Notes: generated from the sequence alone by a model not told the origin. Shown: positions 1 to 8,449, counted from the first letter of the stretch. The stretch: DNA of 64,000 nucleotides from an uncultured Paracoccaceae bacterium (GCA_951812615.1 CATOSU010000002.1:1364001-1428000); one strand, 5' to 3'. Numbers and translations are program-made.

Positions 1-423
1 ATTGAACGCTGGCCGATGTTCGACCCGCAGCCCGCTTCCACGCCTTCGGAAACGGAGGCAGGTCAAGATCAGGACGCGCCTGCACCGACGCAATCGGCCC
101 GGAACATTCCGACGATCGGGCTGCTGTCCCGACGGCCCGAGGGTCTGTCCGGCGTGATCCGGTACATGCGGATGGAAGATCACTATCTGCGGGTGTTCAC
201 CGACGAGGGTGAGGGGCTTGCGCTGCACCGCCTGAGTGATGCTGCCCGTGACCTTGGCGGGACGGATGGAATGAGGGTCCACAAATCGTGGTGGGTGTCC
301 GCCGCAGCGATCGACCATGTTCGGCATGAGAACAGGAAACGGACGATCCTGACGCGCGACGGCACGGAGGTTCCGGTCGGGAGGTCCTACGAAAAGTCAC
401 TTCGCGAAGCAGGATGGATCTGA
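1..423 (+). CDS. LytTR-domain DNA-binding protein (5' end outside window)
   Basis: The reading frame is open from base 1, so the gene probably starts upstream; the first ATG inside the window is at 16. The last ~100 residues look like a LytTR DNA-binding domain: GVIRYMRMEDHYLRVFT, then RVHKSWWVSAAAIDHV and a terminal VPVGRSYEKSLREAGW. LytTR domains bind DNA as beta-rich folds and in alphaproteobacteria are often fused to N-terminal membrane or sensor regions, which cannot be seen here. The stretch before the domain is Pro/Gln/Ala-rich and looks like a linker. The family call is good; the sensor input and target genes are unknown. Confidence 0.8.
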   Translation: MERWPMFDPQPASTPSETEAGQDQDAPAPTQSARNIPTIGLLSRRPEGLSGVIRYMRMEDHYLRVFTDEGEGLALHRLSDAARDLGGTDGMRVHKSWWVSAAAIDHVRHENRKRTILTRDGTEVPVGRSYEKSLREAGWI

Positions 424-472
424 CTGAAGGCGCGGCGGCTGAGGTCGGTCCCCGGGCCTGAAACCGGGGTGT

Positions 473-1672
473 TCAGTTTTTGACCGGTGGGCGCAGCATC
501 ATCGGGCCGTAGATCAGGACGAACGCGCCAAATCCGCCAAGCCAGAAAAGGGCGGCAGCCTGATAGCTCAGCCAGGCGAGGTCCGGCACGAAGACCGGAA
601 ACACGCGCAACAGCGCCGACAGGATAACGGCGAGGTAAATCGCCGTTGTGCCACGGCCGGCCTGCAAGGGCCGGCCCGTGTGTCCAAGGGTCGCGCGGGT
701 CATCACGGCGAGGGTCATCAGCCCCACGGCACCGGCCAGCCACAGATGCAGGGCGGATCCATGGGCGATCCTTTCCGGGAACAGGACGGAGAGGCCCAGC
801 AGGACCGCTCCGAGCGGCAGGCAGGCATATCCGGCGTGCAACACCCACACCAGCGGTTCCGAGAGGGTTCGGTGCCCGCGCCAGCGTGCAAGACGCCCGA
901 AGTGAAGGACACCCGCCGCGGCAAGACACGCGCCGGTGATCGCAGACGCCGGTGCACTGACCCAGAATGCCAGCGCCACCAACAGGCCCATCAAAGCCGC
1001 CTGATCGAACATCTGACCGGGAGTGGCGGGCAGGCGCGCCTCGCCCCTTGCTTTCATCCAGCCTCGGGTGAAGGCAGGAATGATGCGGCCGCCGATCAGC
1101 GCGATCAGCAGGATGACCGCCGCCACGCCGGTTCGAAACCCGGCACCGTCCACCGTGATGCCGGCCGTGCCCGCGGCCCAGTGGAACGCCGCGTTTGCCC
1201 CGCTAAGAACGGCCAGCAGGGCCACAACCTTCAGGTTGCGCCAGTTGCTGCCCGCCGCGATTTCGAAGCCGATGATCGCTGTCAGAAGCATCGGGAATGC
1301 GAGGTCAAGCACAGCAACCGCCAGCGGTGAAAGCACCCCTGACATGGCCATTGCCAGCCGGCCGGCAATCCACAGCGCGACCAGAACGATCAGCGGCCAG
1401 CCGGTAACCGGCGCGCGTCCGGTCCAGTTTGGCACGGCTGTCAGAAGGAAACCCGCGATCACGGCACCCAGATAGCCAAACAAAAACTCATGCGCATGCC
1501 AGGCGACCGGATCAAATCCGATGGGCGGGCTAATCAGGCTCCATCCCGACAGCAGACCAATCCACAGCAGCATGGCCAGGGCCGACCATGCGCCTGCCGC
1601 CAGAAAGAAGGGCCGGAAGCCGTAACTGAATATCAGCAAGCCTGACAGACCTTTGCCGCGTGCTGCTTTCAT
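473..1672 (-). CDS. nnrS: NnrS family membrane protein
   Basis: This 399-residue protein is almost entirely hydrophobic, with about twelve predicted membrane segments. It has the NnrS-type opening (FSYGFRPFFLAAGAWSALAM) and the conserved WHAHEFLFGYLGAVIAGFLLTAVPNW block with paired histidines. NnrS was described in Rhodobacter sphaeroides as a haem- and copper-containing membrane protein in the nitric-oxide response regulon, protecting cells against nitrosative stress. No nor or nir genes are visible in this window. An FNR/NnrR-type half-palindrome lies about 78 bases upstream of the start, consistent with NO- or oxygen-responsive control. Confidence 0.9.
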   Translation of the reverse strand: MKAARGKGLSGLLIFSYGFRPFFLAAGAWSALAMLLWIGLLSGWSLISPPIGFDPVAWHAHEFLFGYLGAVIAGFLLTAVPNWTGRAPVTGWPLIVLVALWIAGRLAMAMSGVLSPLAVAVLDLAFPMLLTAIIGFEIAAGSNWRNLKVVALLAVLSGANAAFHWAAGTAGITVDGAGFRTGVAAVILLIALIGGRIIPAFTRGWMKARGEARLPATPGQMFDQAALMGLLVALAFWVSAPASAITGACLAAAGVLHFGRLARWRGHRTLSEPLVWVLHAGYACLPLGAVLLGLSVLFPERIAHGSALHLWLAGAVGLMTLAVMTRATLGHTGRPLQAGRGTTAIYLAVILSALLRVFPVFVPDLAWLSYQAAALFWLGGFGAFVLIYGPMMLRPPVKN

Positions 1673-1749
1673 TCCCGTGCTCCTGACTTCGCGGCATCGC
1701 CACTTGCTGCGTTTGGTGTGTTCGTTACCAAGGCCGCGACGCGCGCGCC

Positions 1750-1763
1750 ATGATCCCGATCAA
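1750..1763 (-). promoter_or_regulatory. FNR/NnrR-type box upstream of nnrS
   Basis: On the minus strand the sequence reads TTGATCGGGATCAT, one mismatch from the FNR/Dnr/NnrR consensus TTGAT-N4-ATCAA. Its centre lies about 84 bases upstream of the nnrS ATG. A class II activator site at about -41.5 would leave a leader of roughly 43 bases. Control of nnrS by NnrR is known in Rhodobacter; the site here is inferred from sequence only. Confidence 0.65.
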
Positions 1764-1915
1764 TTCCGTCGGGTTAAGTTTCAAAGGCGGTACCTGTCAA
1801 AAAAATCCCGGTAGTGCCCCGATCGGCAGCGGAAGTGGCGTTTCAATTTCTCCCCGCTGGAAAGGACCGGCCCTGCCAACGTGAACATCCCCCTTTATTC
1901 GAAGGACGCCAAGGC

Positions 1916-2323
1916 TCAGTAAGGGTCGCACTCGAAGGTCGTGTAAAACTCTCCGGGGCCGCTGCGTGACAGGCCGCCGACCTCCTGACAGTCGTAGCCG
2001 CGATTGATCAGGACCAGCCGCCAGTCGCGTTCCCTGCCGTCGCAATCCAGCAATCCCAGTGTGACGGCCTGATCCCCCAGCACATGTACCACCCTGCAGC
2101 CGCTGACCATCTGCATTGCCAGACCCGCCTGCGTGCGTATCGGACCCAGGCGGGGCGCGTATTGCGCATTGCGTCTGACTGCTTCGGCCAGTTCGTCCTT
2201 TACCCGGATGTCGAACACGGCATCACCAATTCGCACCCGGGACACCGGCGCGCCGGCAAAATGGCGGCTGCCGCTGTCGCACCCTGTCAGCAGCAGGCAA
2301 AACATGACGAGCACCCATCGCAT
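1916..2323 (-). CDS. Small predicted lipoprotein
   Basis: This 135-residue protein begins with a short signal sequence and a lipobox (MRWVLVMFCLLLTGC), so Cys15 is the likely lipidated residue. The mature part is about 120 residues and contains three further cysteines. I do not recognise a family. It is divergent from the FadR-type regulator at 2424 with only 100 bases between the starts, and a palindrome in that gap could control both. Function unknown; export and lipidation are inferred from the signal sequence. Confidence 0.6.
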   Translation of the reverse strand: MRWVLVMFCLLLTGCDSGSRHFAGAPVSRVRIGDAVFDIRVKDELAEAVRRNAQYAPRLGPIRTQAGLAMQMVSGCRVVHVLGDQAVTLGLLDCDGRERDWRLVLINRGYDCQEVGGLSRSGPGEFYTTFECDPY

Positions 2324-2388
2324 GCGGTTTGACTATCGCAACGTGGTTAACAAGCGGTTGCCGCAAAACAGTTGTTCTTTGAATGGAC

Positions 2389-2407
2389 TGGTCATATCGT
2401 TTGACCA
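2389..2407. promoter_or_regulatory. Palindromic candidate operator for the FadR-type regulator
   Basis: TGGTCA at 2389-2394 and its exact reverse complement TGACCA at 2402-2407 are separated by seven bases. The site lies 16 bases upstream of the regulator ATG and between divergent genes. FadR/PdhR-type regulators bind TGGT...ACCA palindromes, though usually with a shorter spacer. Autoregulation is inferred. Confidence 0.5.
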
Positions 2408-2423
2408 ATTTGGAATTTGCGAG

Positions 2424-3197
2424 ATGCCCTTTCAGAAAGTTCAGCCAGAAAAGCTCTCCACATCGGTGGTCCGCCAGATCGAGAATCTGATCCTGCGCGG
2501 CATTCTCCGGCCCGGCGAACGGTTGCCGCCCGAGCGGGACCTGTCCGAACGGCTGGGGGTGTCCCGGCCCAGCCTGCGGGACGCGGTTGCCGTCCTGCAG
2601 GAACAGGGGCTGCTGACAACCCGCGCAGGATCCGGGATCTATGTGGCCGATGTGCTGGGATCTGCGTTTTCCCCGGCCCTGATCCGGTTGTTTTCCGAGC
2701 ATCCCGAAGCCGCTTTCGATTACACGGCGTTCCGCCGCGATCTTGAAGCACTGGCGGCGGCGCGGGCCGCCCGGTACGGGTCGGACACCGACCTGCTGGT
2801 GGTGCAGGCCGTGTTCGACAAGATGGTCGCCGCCCATGACCGCGCCAGCGCCGAGGAAGAGGCCCGGCTGGATGCGCAGTTTCACATGTCGATCATCGAG
2901 GCCAGCCACAACGTCGTCATGCTGCATATGATGCGGTCCATGTTCGACCTTCTGCGCGAAGGCGTATTCTACAACCGGCAGGTCATGTTCCGTCAACGCG
3001 TCACCCGCCGCGCTTTGCTGGACCAGCACCGGGCAATCAACGCCGGTATTCAGAGCCGCGACCCGGATGCAGCGGCAGAGGCTGTCCAGGTGCATCTGGC
3101 CTATGTCGAGCAAGCGCTGTCTGACCGGCAGAAGGCTGATCGCAACGAAGAAGTGGCACAGCTGCGGCTGGAACACGAAACCGGTGGAGAACCCTGA
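2424..3197 (+). CDS. FadR-subfamily GntR transcriptional regulator
   Basis: The protein has 257 residues from the ATG at 2424 (MPFQKVQPEKLSTSVVRQIE). I chose this start because the GntR winged helix begins at once, whereas the in-frame upstream extension runs antisense into the lipoprotein gene. Residues ~8-75 are the winged helix (GERLPPERDLSERLGVSRPS, then LLTTRAGSGIYV). Residues ~95-235 are an FCD effector domain with the expected helical pattern and metal-ligand-like D, H and H positions (ARLDAQFHMSIIEASHN, LLDQHRAINAG). The subfamily (PdhR, LldR, GlcC) usually senses organic acids. The ligand cannot be read from context; no catabolic operon adjoins it. Confidence 0.85.
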   Translation: MPFQKVQPEKLSTSVVRQIENLILRGILRPGERLPPERDLSERLGVSRPSLRDAVAVLQEQGLLTTRAGSGIYVADVLGSAFSPALIRLFSEHPEAAFDYTAFRRDLEALAAARAARYGSDTDLLVVQAVFDKMVAAHDRASAEEEARLDAQFHMSIIEASHNVVMLHMMRSMFDLLREGVFYNRQVMFRQRVTRRALLDQHRAINAGIQSRDPDAAAEAVQVHLAYVEQALSDRQKADRNEEVAQLRLEHETGGEP

Positions 3198-3211
3198 CGG
3201 GCCGGCGGTGA

Positions 3212-3670
3212 TTACACCGGCAAGGCCGTTGTCTTGAACACGGTGCGCAATGCGAACGAGCTCTGCATCTGGGCCACCCCCGGCAAGCGGGCAAGATGCT
3301 GGCGGTGGATGCGGGCGAAATCCTCGGTATCCTCGGCGACCACTTTCAGGATGTAGTCCGCTGTCCCCGCCATCAGGTGACATTCCAGAACGTCCGGAAT
3401 ACGCGCGACCGCCTTTTCGAAGGCGTCCAGCACCTCGTCCGCCTGCGCCTGAAGCGTGATCTCGACAAACACGGTTGTCGGCACCCCGAGCTTGCGTGCG
3501 TTCAGCAACGCAACGTAGCCGCTGATATACCCGTCGGCTTCCAGCCGCTGCACGCGGCGATGACAGGCTGACGGGGACAAATGCACCGCATCGCTCAGTT
3601 CGGCGTTCGACATCCGGCCGCGTTTTTGCAGCGCTGCCAGTATCCGGCGATCAGTCGTATCCAGCGACAT
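3212..3670 (-). CDS. Lrp/AsnC family regulator, probably of alanine dehydrogenase
   Basis: The protein has 152 residues from the ATG at 3670 (MSLDTTDRRILAALQKRGRM). An in-frame upstream ATG exists, but the family normally starts at this point. The N-terminal helix-turn-helix (NAELSDAVHLSPSACHRRVQRLEADGYI) is followed by the RAM/AsnC ligand-binding domain (~65-145) with the family features VPDVLECHLMAGTADYILKV-like. The gene is divergent from ald at 3808, an arrangement seen for AldR-type activators that sense alanine. Control of ald is therefore the likely role, by inference from position. Confidence 0.85.
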   Translation of the reverse strand: MSLDTTDRRILAALQKRGRMSNAELSDAVHLSPSACHRRVQRLEADGYISGYVALLNARKLGVPTTVFVEITLQAQADEVLDAFEKAVARIPDVLECHLMAGTADYILKVVAEDTEDFARIHRQHLARLPGVAQMQSSFALRTVFKTTALPV

Positions 3671-3807
3671 TCGTGCAAATCCTTTGCGTAAAACGGACGA
3701 ATTTCCACAGCATATTCGATGATCCGCCCCCTTGGCGAGCAAAGATTTCACAAACATTGCGCGCAGGCTGGACCAGAATTAGGTCATGGGATTCGGGAGG
3801 AGAGACC
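3671..3807. promoter_or_regulatory. Divergent promoter region between the Lrp regulator and ald
   Basis: This 137-base gap holds the promoters of both genes. It is clearly more AT-rich than its flanks at about 3675-3760, as expected for Lrp-type binding. A strong ribosome binding site (GGGAGGAG) lies just before the ald start. I could not assign exact -35/-10 boxes. Confidence 0.45.
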
Positions 3808-4926
3808 ATGAAAATCGGATGCCCCAAGGAGATCAAGCCGCAGGAATTCCGTGTCGGAATGACACCCAATGCAGCGCGCGAGGCAATCGCCCACGGCCAT
3901 GATGTGCTGATCGAAACCGGTGCCGGGGCTGGTGCAGGTTTCCCGGATGAGGATTATCGCGCCGCCGGCGCGGCGATCATCGATACCGCCGCCGAGATAT
4001 TTGCCACGGCGGACATGATCGTGAAGGTCAAGGAACCGCAGGCGTCCGAACGCAAGATGCTGCGCGAAGGCCAGCTGCTGTTTACCTATCTGCATCTGGC
4101 CCCCGACCCGGATCAGACCCACGACCTGCTGGCCTCGGGCTGCACCGCCATCGCCTATGAAACCGTGACCGACGACCGCGGCGGCCTGCCGTTGCTGGCG
4201 CCGATGTCCGAGGTGGCCGGACGGCTGGCGCCGCAAGTGGGTGCGTGGACGCTGCAAAAGGCCAATGGCGGGCGTGATGTTCTGATGGGCGGTGTGCCCG
4301 GCGTGGGTCCTGCGAAGGTTTTGGTGATCGGCGGCGGTGTGGTCGGCACACACGCGGCCAAGATCGCCGCCGGCATGGGCGCAGATGTTACTGTGCTGGA
4401 CCGGTCGTTGCCGCGGTTGCGGTATCTGGACGATGTGTTCGGGCTGACTTTCAATACCGGATATTCCTCTGCCGGGTTGCTGGCCGAGCATCTGTCCGAG
4501 GCGGACATGGTCATCGGTGCGGTTCTGATCCCCGGGGCCGAAGCGCCCAAGCTGGTCACGCGCGCGCAGCTCTCCGACATGAAGCCGGGCGCGGCGCTGG
4601 TGGACGTTGCCATCGACCAGGGCGGTTGTTTCGAAACGTCAAAGCCGACCACCCATGCCGACCCGATTTACGAGGTTGATGGCGTCATGCATTACTGCGT
4701 CGCCAATATGCCCGGCGCCGTTGCCCGCACCTCAACCATCGCGTTGGGCAACGCGACGATGCCATTCCTGCTGTCCCTGGCAGACAAGGGATGGAAACAG
4801 GCCTGCGCCGACGATCCGCACCTGCTGGCCGGGCTCAACGTTCACGCAGGTCAGCTGACTTATTTTGCTGTGGGCAAGGCGCTGGGGCTGGACGTCGTGT
4901 CACCGCAGCTGGCGATCAAGGGCTGA
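3808..4926 (+). CDS. ald: Alanine dehydrogenase
   Basis: The 372-residue protein matches the usual Ald length. It catalyses reversible NAD-dependent deamination of L-alanine to pyruvate and ammonium. Visible features are the N-terminal GCPKEIKPQEFRVGMTP with Arg15, Lys75 in VKVKEPQ, catalytic His96 in FTYLHLAP, the Rossmann glycine motif VIGGGVVGTHAA near residue 175, and the nicotinamide-site block LVDVAIDQGG containing the catalytic Asp. The start at 3808 has a strong GGAGG upstream. The gene is divergent from an Lrp regulator and overlaps the end of the convergent LysR remnant by 11 bases. Confidence 0.95.
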   Translation: MKIGCPKEIKPQEFRVGMTPNAAREAIAHGHDVLIETGAGAGAGFPDEDYRAAGAAIIDTAAEIFATADMIVKVKEPQASERKMLREGQLLFTYLHLAPDPDQTHDLLASGCTAIAYETVTDDRGGLPLLAPMSEVAGRLAPQVGAWTLQKANGGRDVLMGGVPGVGPAKVLVIGGGVVGTHAAKIAAGMGADVTVLDRSLPRLRYLDDVFGLTFNTGYSSAGLLAEHLSEADMVIGAVLIPGAEAPKLVTRAQLSDMKPGAALVDVAIDQGGCFETSKPTTHADPIYEVDGVMHYCVANMPGAVARTSTIALGNATMPFLLSLADKGWKQACADDPHLLAGLNVHAGQLTYFAVGKALGLDVVSPQLAIKG

Positions 4927-5695
4927 GCTGTCCTTCGAACAAGGGCCGCATGCCGCGCAGGCGTGCGGCGATGAAATCGGCAAAGGCCCGGATACGCGGC
5001 ACGTCGCGCAAGTCGGGATGCGTCAGCACCCAGACAGGATCATAGGCAAAGTCCGGCAGGTCCGGCACCCGGATCAATGCCGGGTCGGTGTCACCCAGAA
5101 AGCAGGCCATGCGCGTTGCCCCGATCCCGGCGCGTGCGGCCCCGATCGCGGCCATCATGTCGTCTACCGACAGGCGGACGGTCAGGTTGGGCCGCAGGGC
5201 GCGGATGCTTTCCGGCGGCCCCGGCCAATGGGAAAACCTGATCCAGTCCAGCGGATTTTCCCCCCCGGGGTCCGCGGCGACGACCTCCGGGGTGGCATAA
5301 ATTGCTGCCCGCTGTTCGGCCACGCGCCGCCCGACCAGAGCCGGCGCCGGGCTGGCGGAGATGCGCAGCGCGACATCCGCCTCCCGCTGGGCGAGGTTCA
5401 GCACGTCATTGGTGGCCAGTAATTGCAGCTCAACACCGGGATGGTCCGTGGCGAAATCCTTCAGAACCGGTGCCAACACCCGCTCGATCAGCAGTTGCGG
5501 TGCGGTTACGGTCAGCGGCCCGCGCACCTGCGTGTCGCGCGCGGCCACGCGCCGGGAAAGCGCCGACCCGCTGCGTTCGATCTCCTCGGCTGCGCGGACG
5601 GCGTCCAGTCCGGCCTCGGTCGGGACATAGCCACTGGCCAGCCGGTCGAACAGCCGGGCGCCCAACGCGGCCTCTGCCGCGGTGATCCGCCGGGC
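4916..5695 (-). pseudogene. LysR-family regulator lacking its DNA-binding domain
   Basis: About 260 codons encode the C-terminal part of a LysR regulator, starting within the linker helix (RRITAAEAALGARLFDRLASGYVPTEAG) and running through the substrate-binding domain to LFEGQLSP. A full LysR protein of this type has ~300 residues; the N-terminal ~40 residues with most of the helix-turn-helix are absent. Upstream of ~5695 the same frame is out-of-frame read-through of the peroxiredoxin-like gene, so there is no native start. This is best explained by a deletion joining the two genes. The remnant could only be made from an internal start and could not bind DNA normally. Confidence 0.75.
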
Positions 5696-6131
5696 CGGCC
5701 TGTGCCCGCGAGGCATCCAGCCGTCCGCGATATTGCAGTTCGAGATCCCCGTTGAACCCGAAAAAGTCCGGTGTACAGGCGGCATCCCATGCCCGCGCGA
5801 CCGACTGGTCTTCGTCATGCAGATAGGGAAACGGGAAGTCCCGCGCCCGGGCCATGTCGGCCATCCGGTCAAAACCGTCCTCGGGGTAAGCGGCGGCATC
5901 GTTCGAACAGATCGCGGCAAACCCGATGCCCAGTGGCTCCAGATCCCGCGCGTCCCGGATGATCCGGTCCAGCACCGCCAGCACATAGGGGCAGTGATTG
6001 CAGATAAACGCAACGACCAGCCCGTTGGGGCCGGCCAGATCGGTCAGCGTACAGGCGGTCCCGCCGGTGGACGGCAGAGAGAACGCCGGCGGTTTCCATC
6101 CAAAGTCGCAAACAGGGGGCACAGCCGCCAT
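5688..6131 (-). pseudogene. Peroxiredoxin/thioredoxin-like gene, 3' end deleted
   Basis: From ATG 6131 about 148 codons encode an AhpC/TSA-type thioredoxin-fold protein: MAAVPPVCDFGWKPPAFSLP, then VAFICNHCPYVLAVLDRI with a CNHC-type redox motif, and PDFFGFNGDLELQYRGRLDA. Family members continue ~35-40 residues further, usually ending around a SIGCSIKWK-like segment. Here the homologous sequence stops at about 5690, after DASRAQAGPA. The frame then runs out of phase through the LysR gene to a stop at 5430, adding ~86 unrelated residues. A single deletion explains both truncations. The redox Cys pair is retained, so residual activity is possible but uncertain. Confidence 0.75.
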
Positions 6132-6149
6132 TTCAATACTCCCGGGGCC

Positions 6150-6953
6150 TCAGCCCTCTTTCCTGATTTCCACGGTATGCGGATAGGGGATGGAGACGCC
6201 ATCCTTGTCAAAGGCTTCCTTGACGTTCTTGGTCATGGCGAATTTCAGGTCCCAGTAATCTGCCGCCTGACACCAGATCCGTGCCGTCAGATCGACCGAA
6301 CTGTCGCCGAGATTGGTGACCCGCACCCAGGGTTCGGGGTCGGCCAGCACCCGGTCATCCGCCTTCGCCTGGGCAAGGATGATCTCCATCGCCTTTGTCG
6401 CGTCATCGCCGTAGTCGATCCCGAACACCAGATCGACGCGCCGGGTGTCATGATGCGAAAAGTTGGTGATCACCGAACCCCAGGCCTGCCCGTTTGGCAT
6501 GATGATCTGCACATTGTCGGGTGTGGCCAGTTCGGTCACGAACAGGTTCAGGTCCACGACCGTTCCTGCCGTGCCGCCGATATCCACGTACTGGCCGATC
6601 TTGTAGGGCCGAAACAGGATCAGCATGAATCCCGCCGCCAGATCGCTCAGCGTGCCCTGCAATGCCAGTCCGATGGCAAGCGTGGCGGCGCCCAGCATGG
6701 CCACAAGGCTGGTTGCTTCGATCCCGAAAATGCCCAGCACCGCGACCAGAACGATCAGCAGGATCACCCATTTCAGGACACTGGCCACGAAATTCCCAAG
6801 CGTGTTGTCGACGTTTTCAGCCGCGTTGACCCTGCGGCGCACCAGTCCGCTGATGCCGCCGGCCACGATCCATCCGATGACAAGGACGATCGCCGCCTTG
6901 ATCACATTCCACAAAAGCCCGTCCAACAGGCCGGTATCAACAGTCGTTTCCAT
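6150..6953 (-). CDS. Small-conductance mechanosensitive channel (MscS family)
   Basis: The 267-residue protein from ATG 6953 (METTVDTGLLDGLLWNVIKA) follows an AGGGAAG ribosome binding site. It has three membrane helices; the third is the pore helix, Gly/Ala-rich (LVAMLGAATLAIGLALQGTL). The MscS beta domain follows (FRPYKIGQYVDIGGTAGTVV, then IIMPNGQAWGSVITNFS) and then the mixed alpha/beta C-terminus. Length is close to E. coli MscS (286). Such channels open under membrane tension and release solutes during hypo-osmotic shock, which fits a marine cell using betaine. It is 18 bases upstream of the peroxiredoxin-like remnant on the same strand. Confidence 0.92.
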   Translation of the reverse strand: METTVDTGLLDGLLWNVIKAAIVLVIGWIVAGGISGLVRRRVNAAENVDNTLGNFVASVLKWVILLIVLVAVLGIFGIEATSLVAMLGAATLAIGLALQGTLSDLAAGFMLILFRPYKIGQYVDIGGTAGTVVDLNLFVTELATPDNVQIIMPNGQAWGSVITNFSHHDTRRVDLVFGIDYGDDATKAMEIILAQAKADDRVLADPEPWVRVTNLGDSSVDLTARIWCQAADYWDLKFAMTKNVKEAFDKDGVSIPYPHTVEIRKEG

Positions 6954-7098
6954 AGGCTTCCCTTTATTCAACCCTGCATCGTCAACCTTCGCCATTATCG
7001 CACAGGTGCGCAACCATTTGCACCTGACCGCACAGTCGCGCCGGTTTTATCGACAGCCCGGGAACATAGGTTGATCATATCAATGCAAGGAGCGTCCG

Positions 7099-7800
7099 AT
7101 GACCGATCTCAGCCAGTTTCCGATCACCTCAAAATGGCCGGCGAAAAATCCTGACATCATTCAGCTGTATTCGTTTCCCACCCCGAATGGCGTCAAGGTT
7201 TCGATCGCGCTGGAAGAAATGGGGCTGGAGTATGAGCCGCACCGGGTCACCCTGTCGGATGCAGATGTCAAAAGCCCGGAGTTCCTGTCGCTCAACCCCA
7301 ACAACAAGATCCCCGCAATCATCGATCCCAACGGCCCGGACGGCGTGCCCGTCGGTCTTTTCGAAAGTGGTGCCATCCTGATCTATCTGGCCGAAAAGAC
7401 GGGCCGGCTGATCGGAAGCACGGCGACCGAGAAGGCCCACATCATCCAGTGGCTGATGTTCCAGATGGGCGGGGTCGGGCCGATGTTCGGGCAGCTTGGC
7501 TTTTTCTACAAATTCGCCGGTGCTGACATCAAGGATCCGCGTCCGCAGGAGCGTTACATCAACGAGGCAAAGCGTCTGCTGGCTGTCGTCGACGCCGCAC
7601 TTGAAGGCCGGGACTGGATCGCCGGAGAGTTCTCCATCGCGGACATCGCGCTGGCGCCGTGGCTGAATTCACTGGATTTCTATGGGGCCAGGGAGGTTAC
7701 CGGCTGGGCCGCGCACAAGAACGCCGTCGCCTATGTGGAGCGTTTCTGGAACCGTCCGGCCGCCGCCCGGGGCCGCAACATCCCGCCGCGCGAAGGCTGA
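7099..7800 (+). CDS. Nu-class glutathione S-transferase / disulfide-bond oxidoreductase
   Basis: The 233-residue protein has an N-terminal thioredoxin-like domain beginning IIQLYSFPTPNGVKVSIALE and containing NKIPAI and the glutathione gamma-Glu site FESGAILIYLAEK. A helical C-terminal domain includes GEFSIADIALAPWL. The TPNG motif is typical of the YfcG/YghU (nu-class) enzymes, which use two glutathione molecules and have disulfide reductase activity. Start 7099 is preceded by AAGGAG. The gene stands alone between oppositely oriented genes; the physiological substrate is unknown. Confidence 0.88.
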   Translation: MTDLSQFPITSKWPAKNPDIIQLYSFPTPNGVKVSIALEEMGLEYEPHRVTLSDADVKSPEFLSLNPNNKIPAIIDPNGPDGVPVGLFESGAILIYLAEKTGRLIGSTATEKAHIIQWLMFQMGGVGPMFGQLGFFYKFAGADIKDPRPQERYINEAKRLLAVVDAALEGRDWIAGEFSIADIALAPWLNSLDFYGAREVTGWAAHKNAVAYVERFWNRPAAARGRNIPPREG

Positions 7801-7929
7801 TCAGGCCGGTCCGCGACGCTCAGGTCCCGGCGATTGGCGGCAGGGCGTCGCTTTCAGTCCGGTTGTTCATCGCCCGGGTTTTTCGGCTGGCAACTGCCGC
7901 TCTGCGGGGATGAGAAACTTGTCGAAAAC

Positions 7930-8382
7930 TCACCGCTGGGGAAGCGCACCGCTCAGAACATAACGCAGGATTTCAACCACCTGCTGCGGTTCTTCGGCAA
8001 CTGCCAGGGCCGCAGCGTGCACCTCTTTCAGGGCATGCTGATGTTCCGGCGGGTTCAGAACGATGATCGATTTGCCCAGAGCCGCGGCGTAGCCGGCGTC
8101 AAAGGCCGCGTTCCATTGCTTGTACTTGTCGCCGAACCGCACCACGACAACATCGGCGTCCTCGATGCCTTTGCGGGTCCGGATGGCATTGACCATCGCA
8201 CCCTTGTGATCGTGCCAGTACTTGTTGTCCTCGGCGCCCAGAATTGCCACGCCGCAATCGTCGCTGGCGGCGTGATCGGTCACCGGGCCCTGAAACGTGA
8301 CGTCCAGTTCCGCGGCCCCGTCCACGATCCTTTCGCGCCAGTCGGTGTGGATTTCTCCGGACAGATATACTTTCAGTGTCAT
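7930..8382 (-). CDS. ytoQ: YtoQ family protein
   Basis: The 150-residue protein from ATG 8382 begins TLKVYLSGEIHTDWRERIVDG, the hallmark of the YtoQ family. It continues with ILGAEDNKYWHDHKGAMVNA and VVRFGDKYKQWNAAFDAGYA. The fold resembles nucleoside 2-deoxyribosyltransferase-like Rossmann proteins, but no reaction has been established for the family as far as I know. The start nine codons downstream of an upstream ATG was chosen because the conserved family sequence begins there. It is transcribed in the same direction as the hypothetical gene upstream. Confidence 0.85.
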   Translation of the reverse strand: MTLKVYLSGEIHTDWRERIVDGAAELDVTFQGPVTDHAASDDCGVAILGAEDNKYWHDHKGAMVNAIRTRKGIEDADVVVVRFGDKYKQWNAAFDAGYAAALGKSIIVLNPPEHQHALKEVHAAALAVAEEPQQVVEILRYVLSGALPQR

Positions 8383-8420
8383 CGCAAGCCCTCTCTCTTT
8401 GCGTGACACCTATCGCGGAA

Positions 8421-8446
8421 CCGGGGCGAAGAAAACTCCGCCCCGG
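8421..8446 (-). terminator. GC-rich hairpin after the 8450-9421 gene
   Basis: CCGGGGCG at 8421-8428 pairs with CGCCCCGG at 8439-8446 across a ten-base loop. It lies just beyond the stop of the minus-strand gene ending at 8450. No T-run follows on the minus strand, so it may be a weak or Rho-assisted terminator or an RNA-stabilising hairpin. Confidence 0.4.
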
Positions 8447-8449
8447 ACC

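Noticed and set aside
4916-6013. A single 365-residue fusion gene across the LysR remnant and the peroxiredoxin-like gene
   Set aside because: The N-terminal ~105 residues are out-of-frame translation of the peroxiredoxin-like gene, not a real domain.
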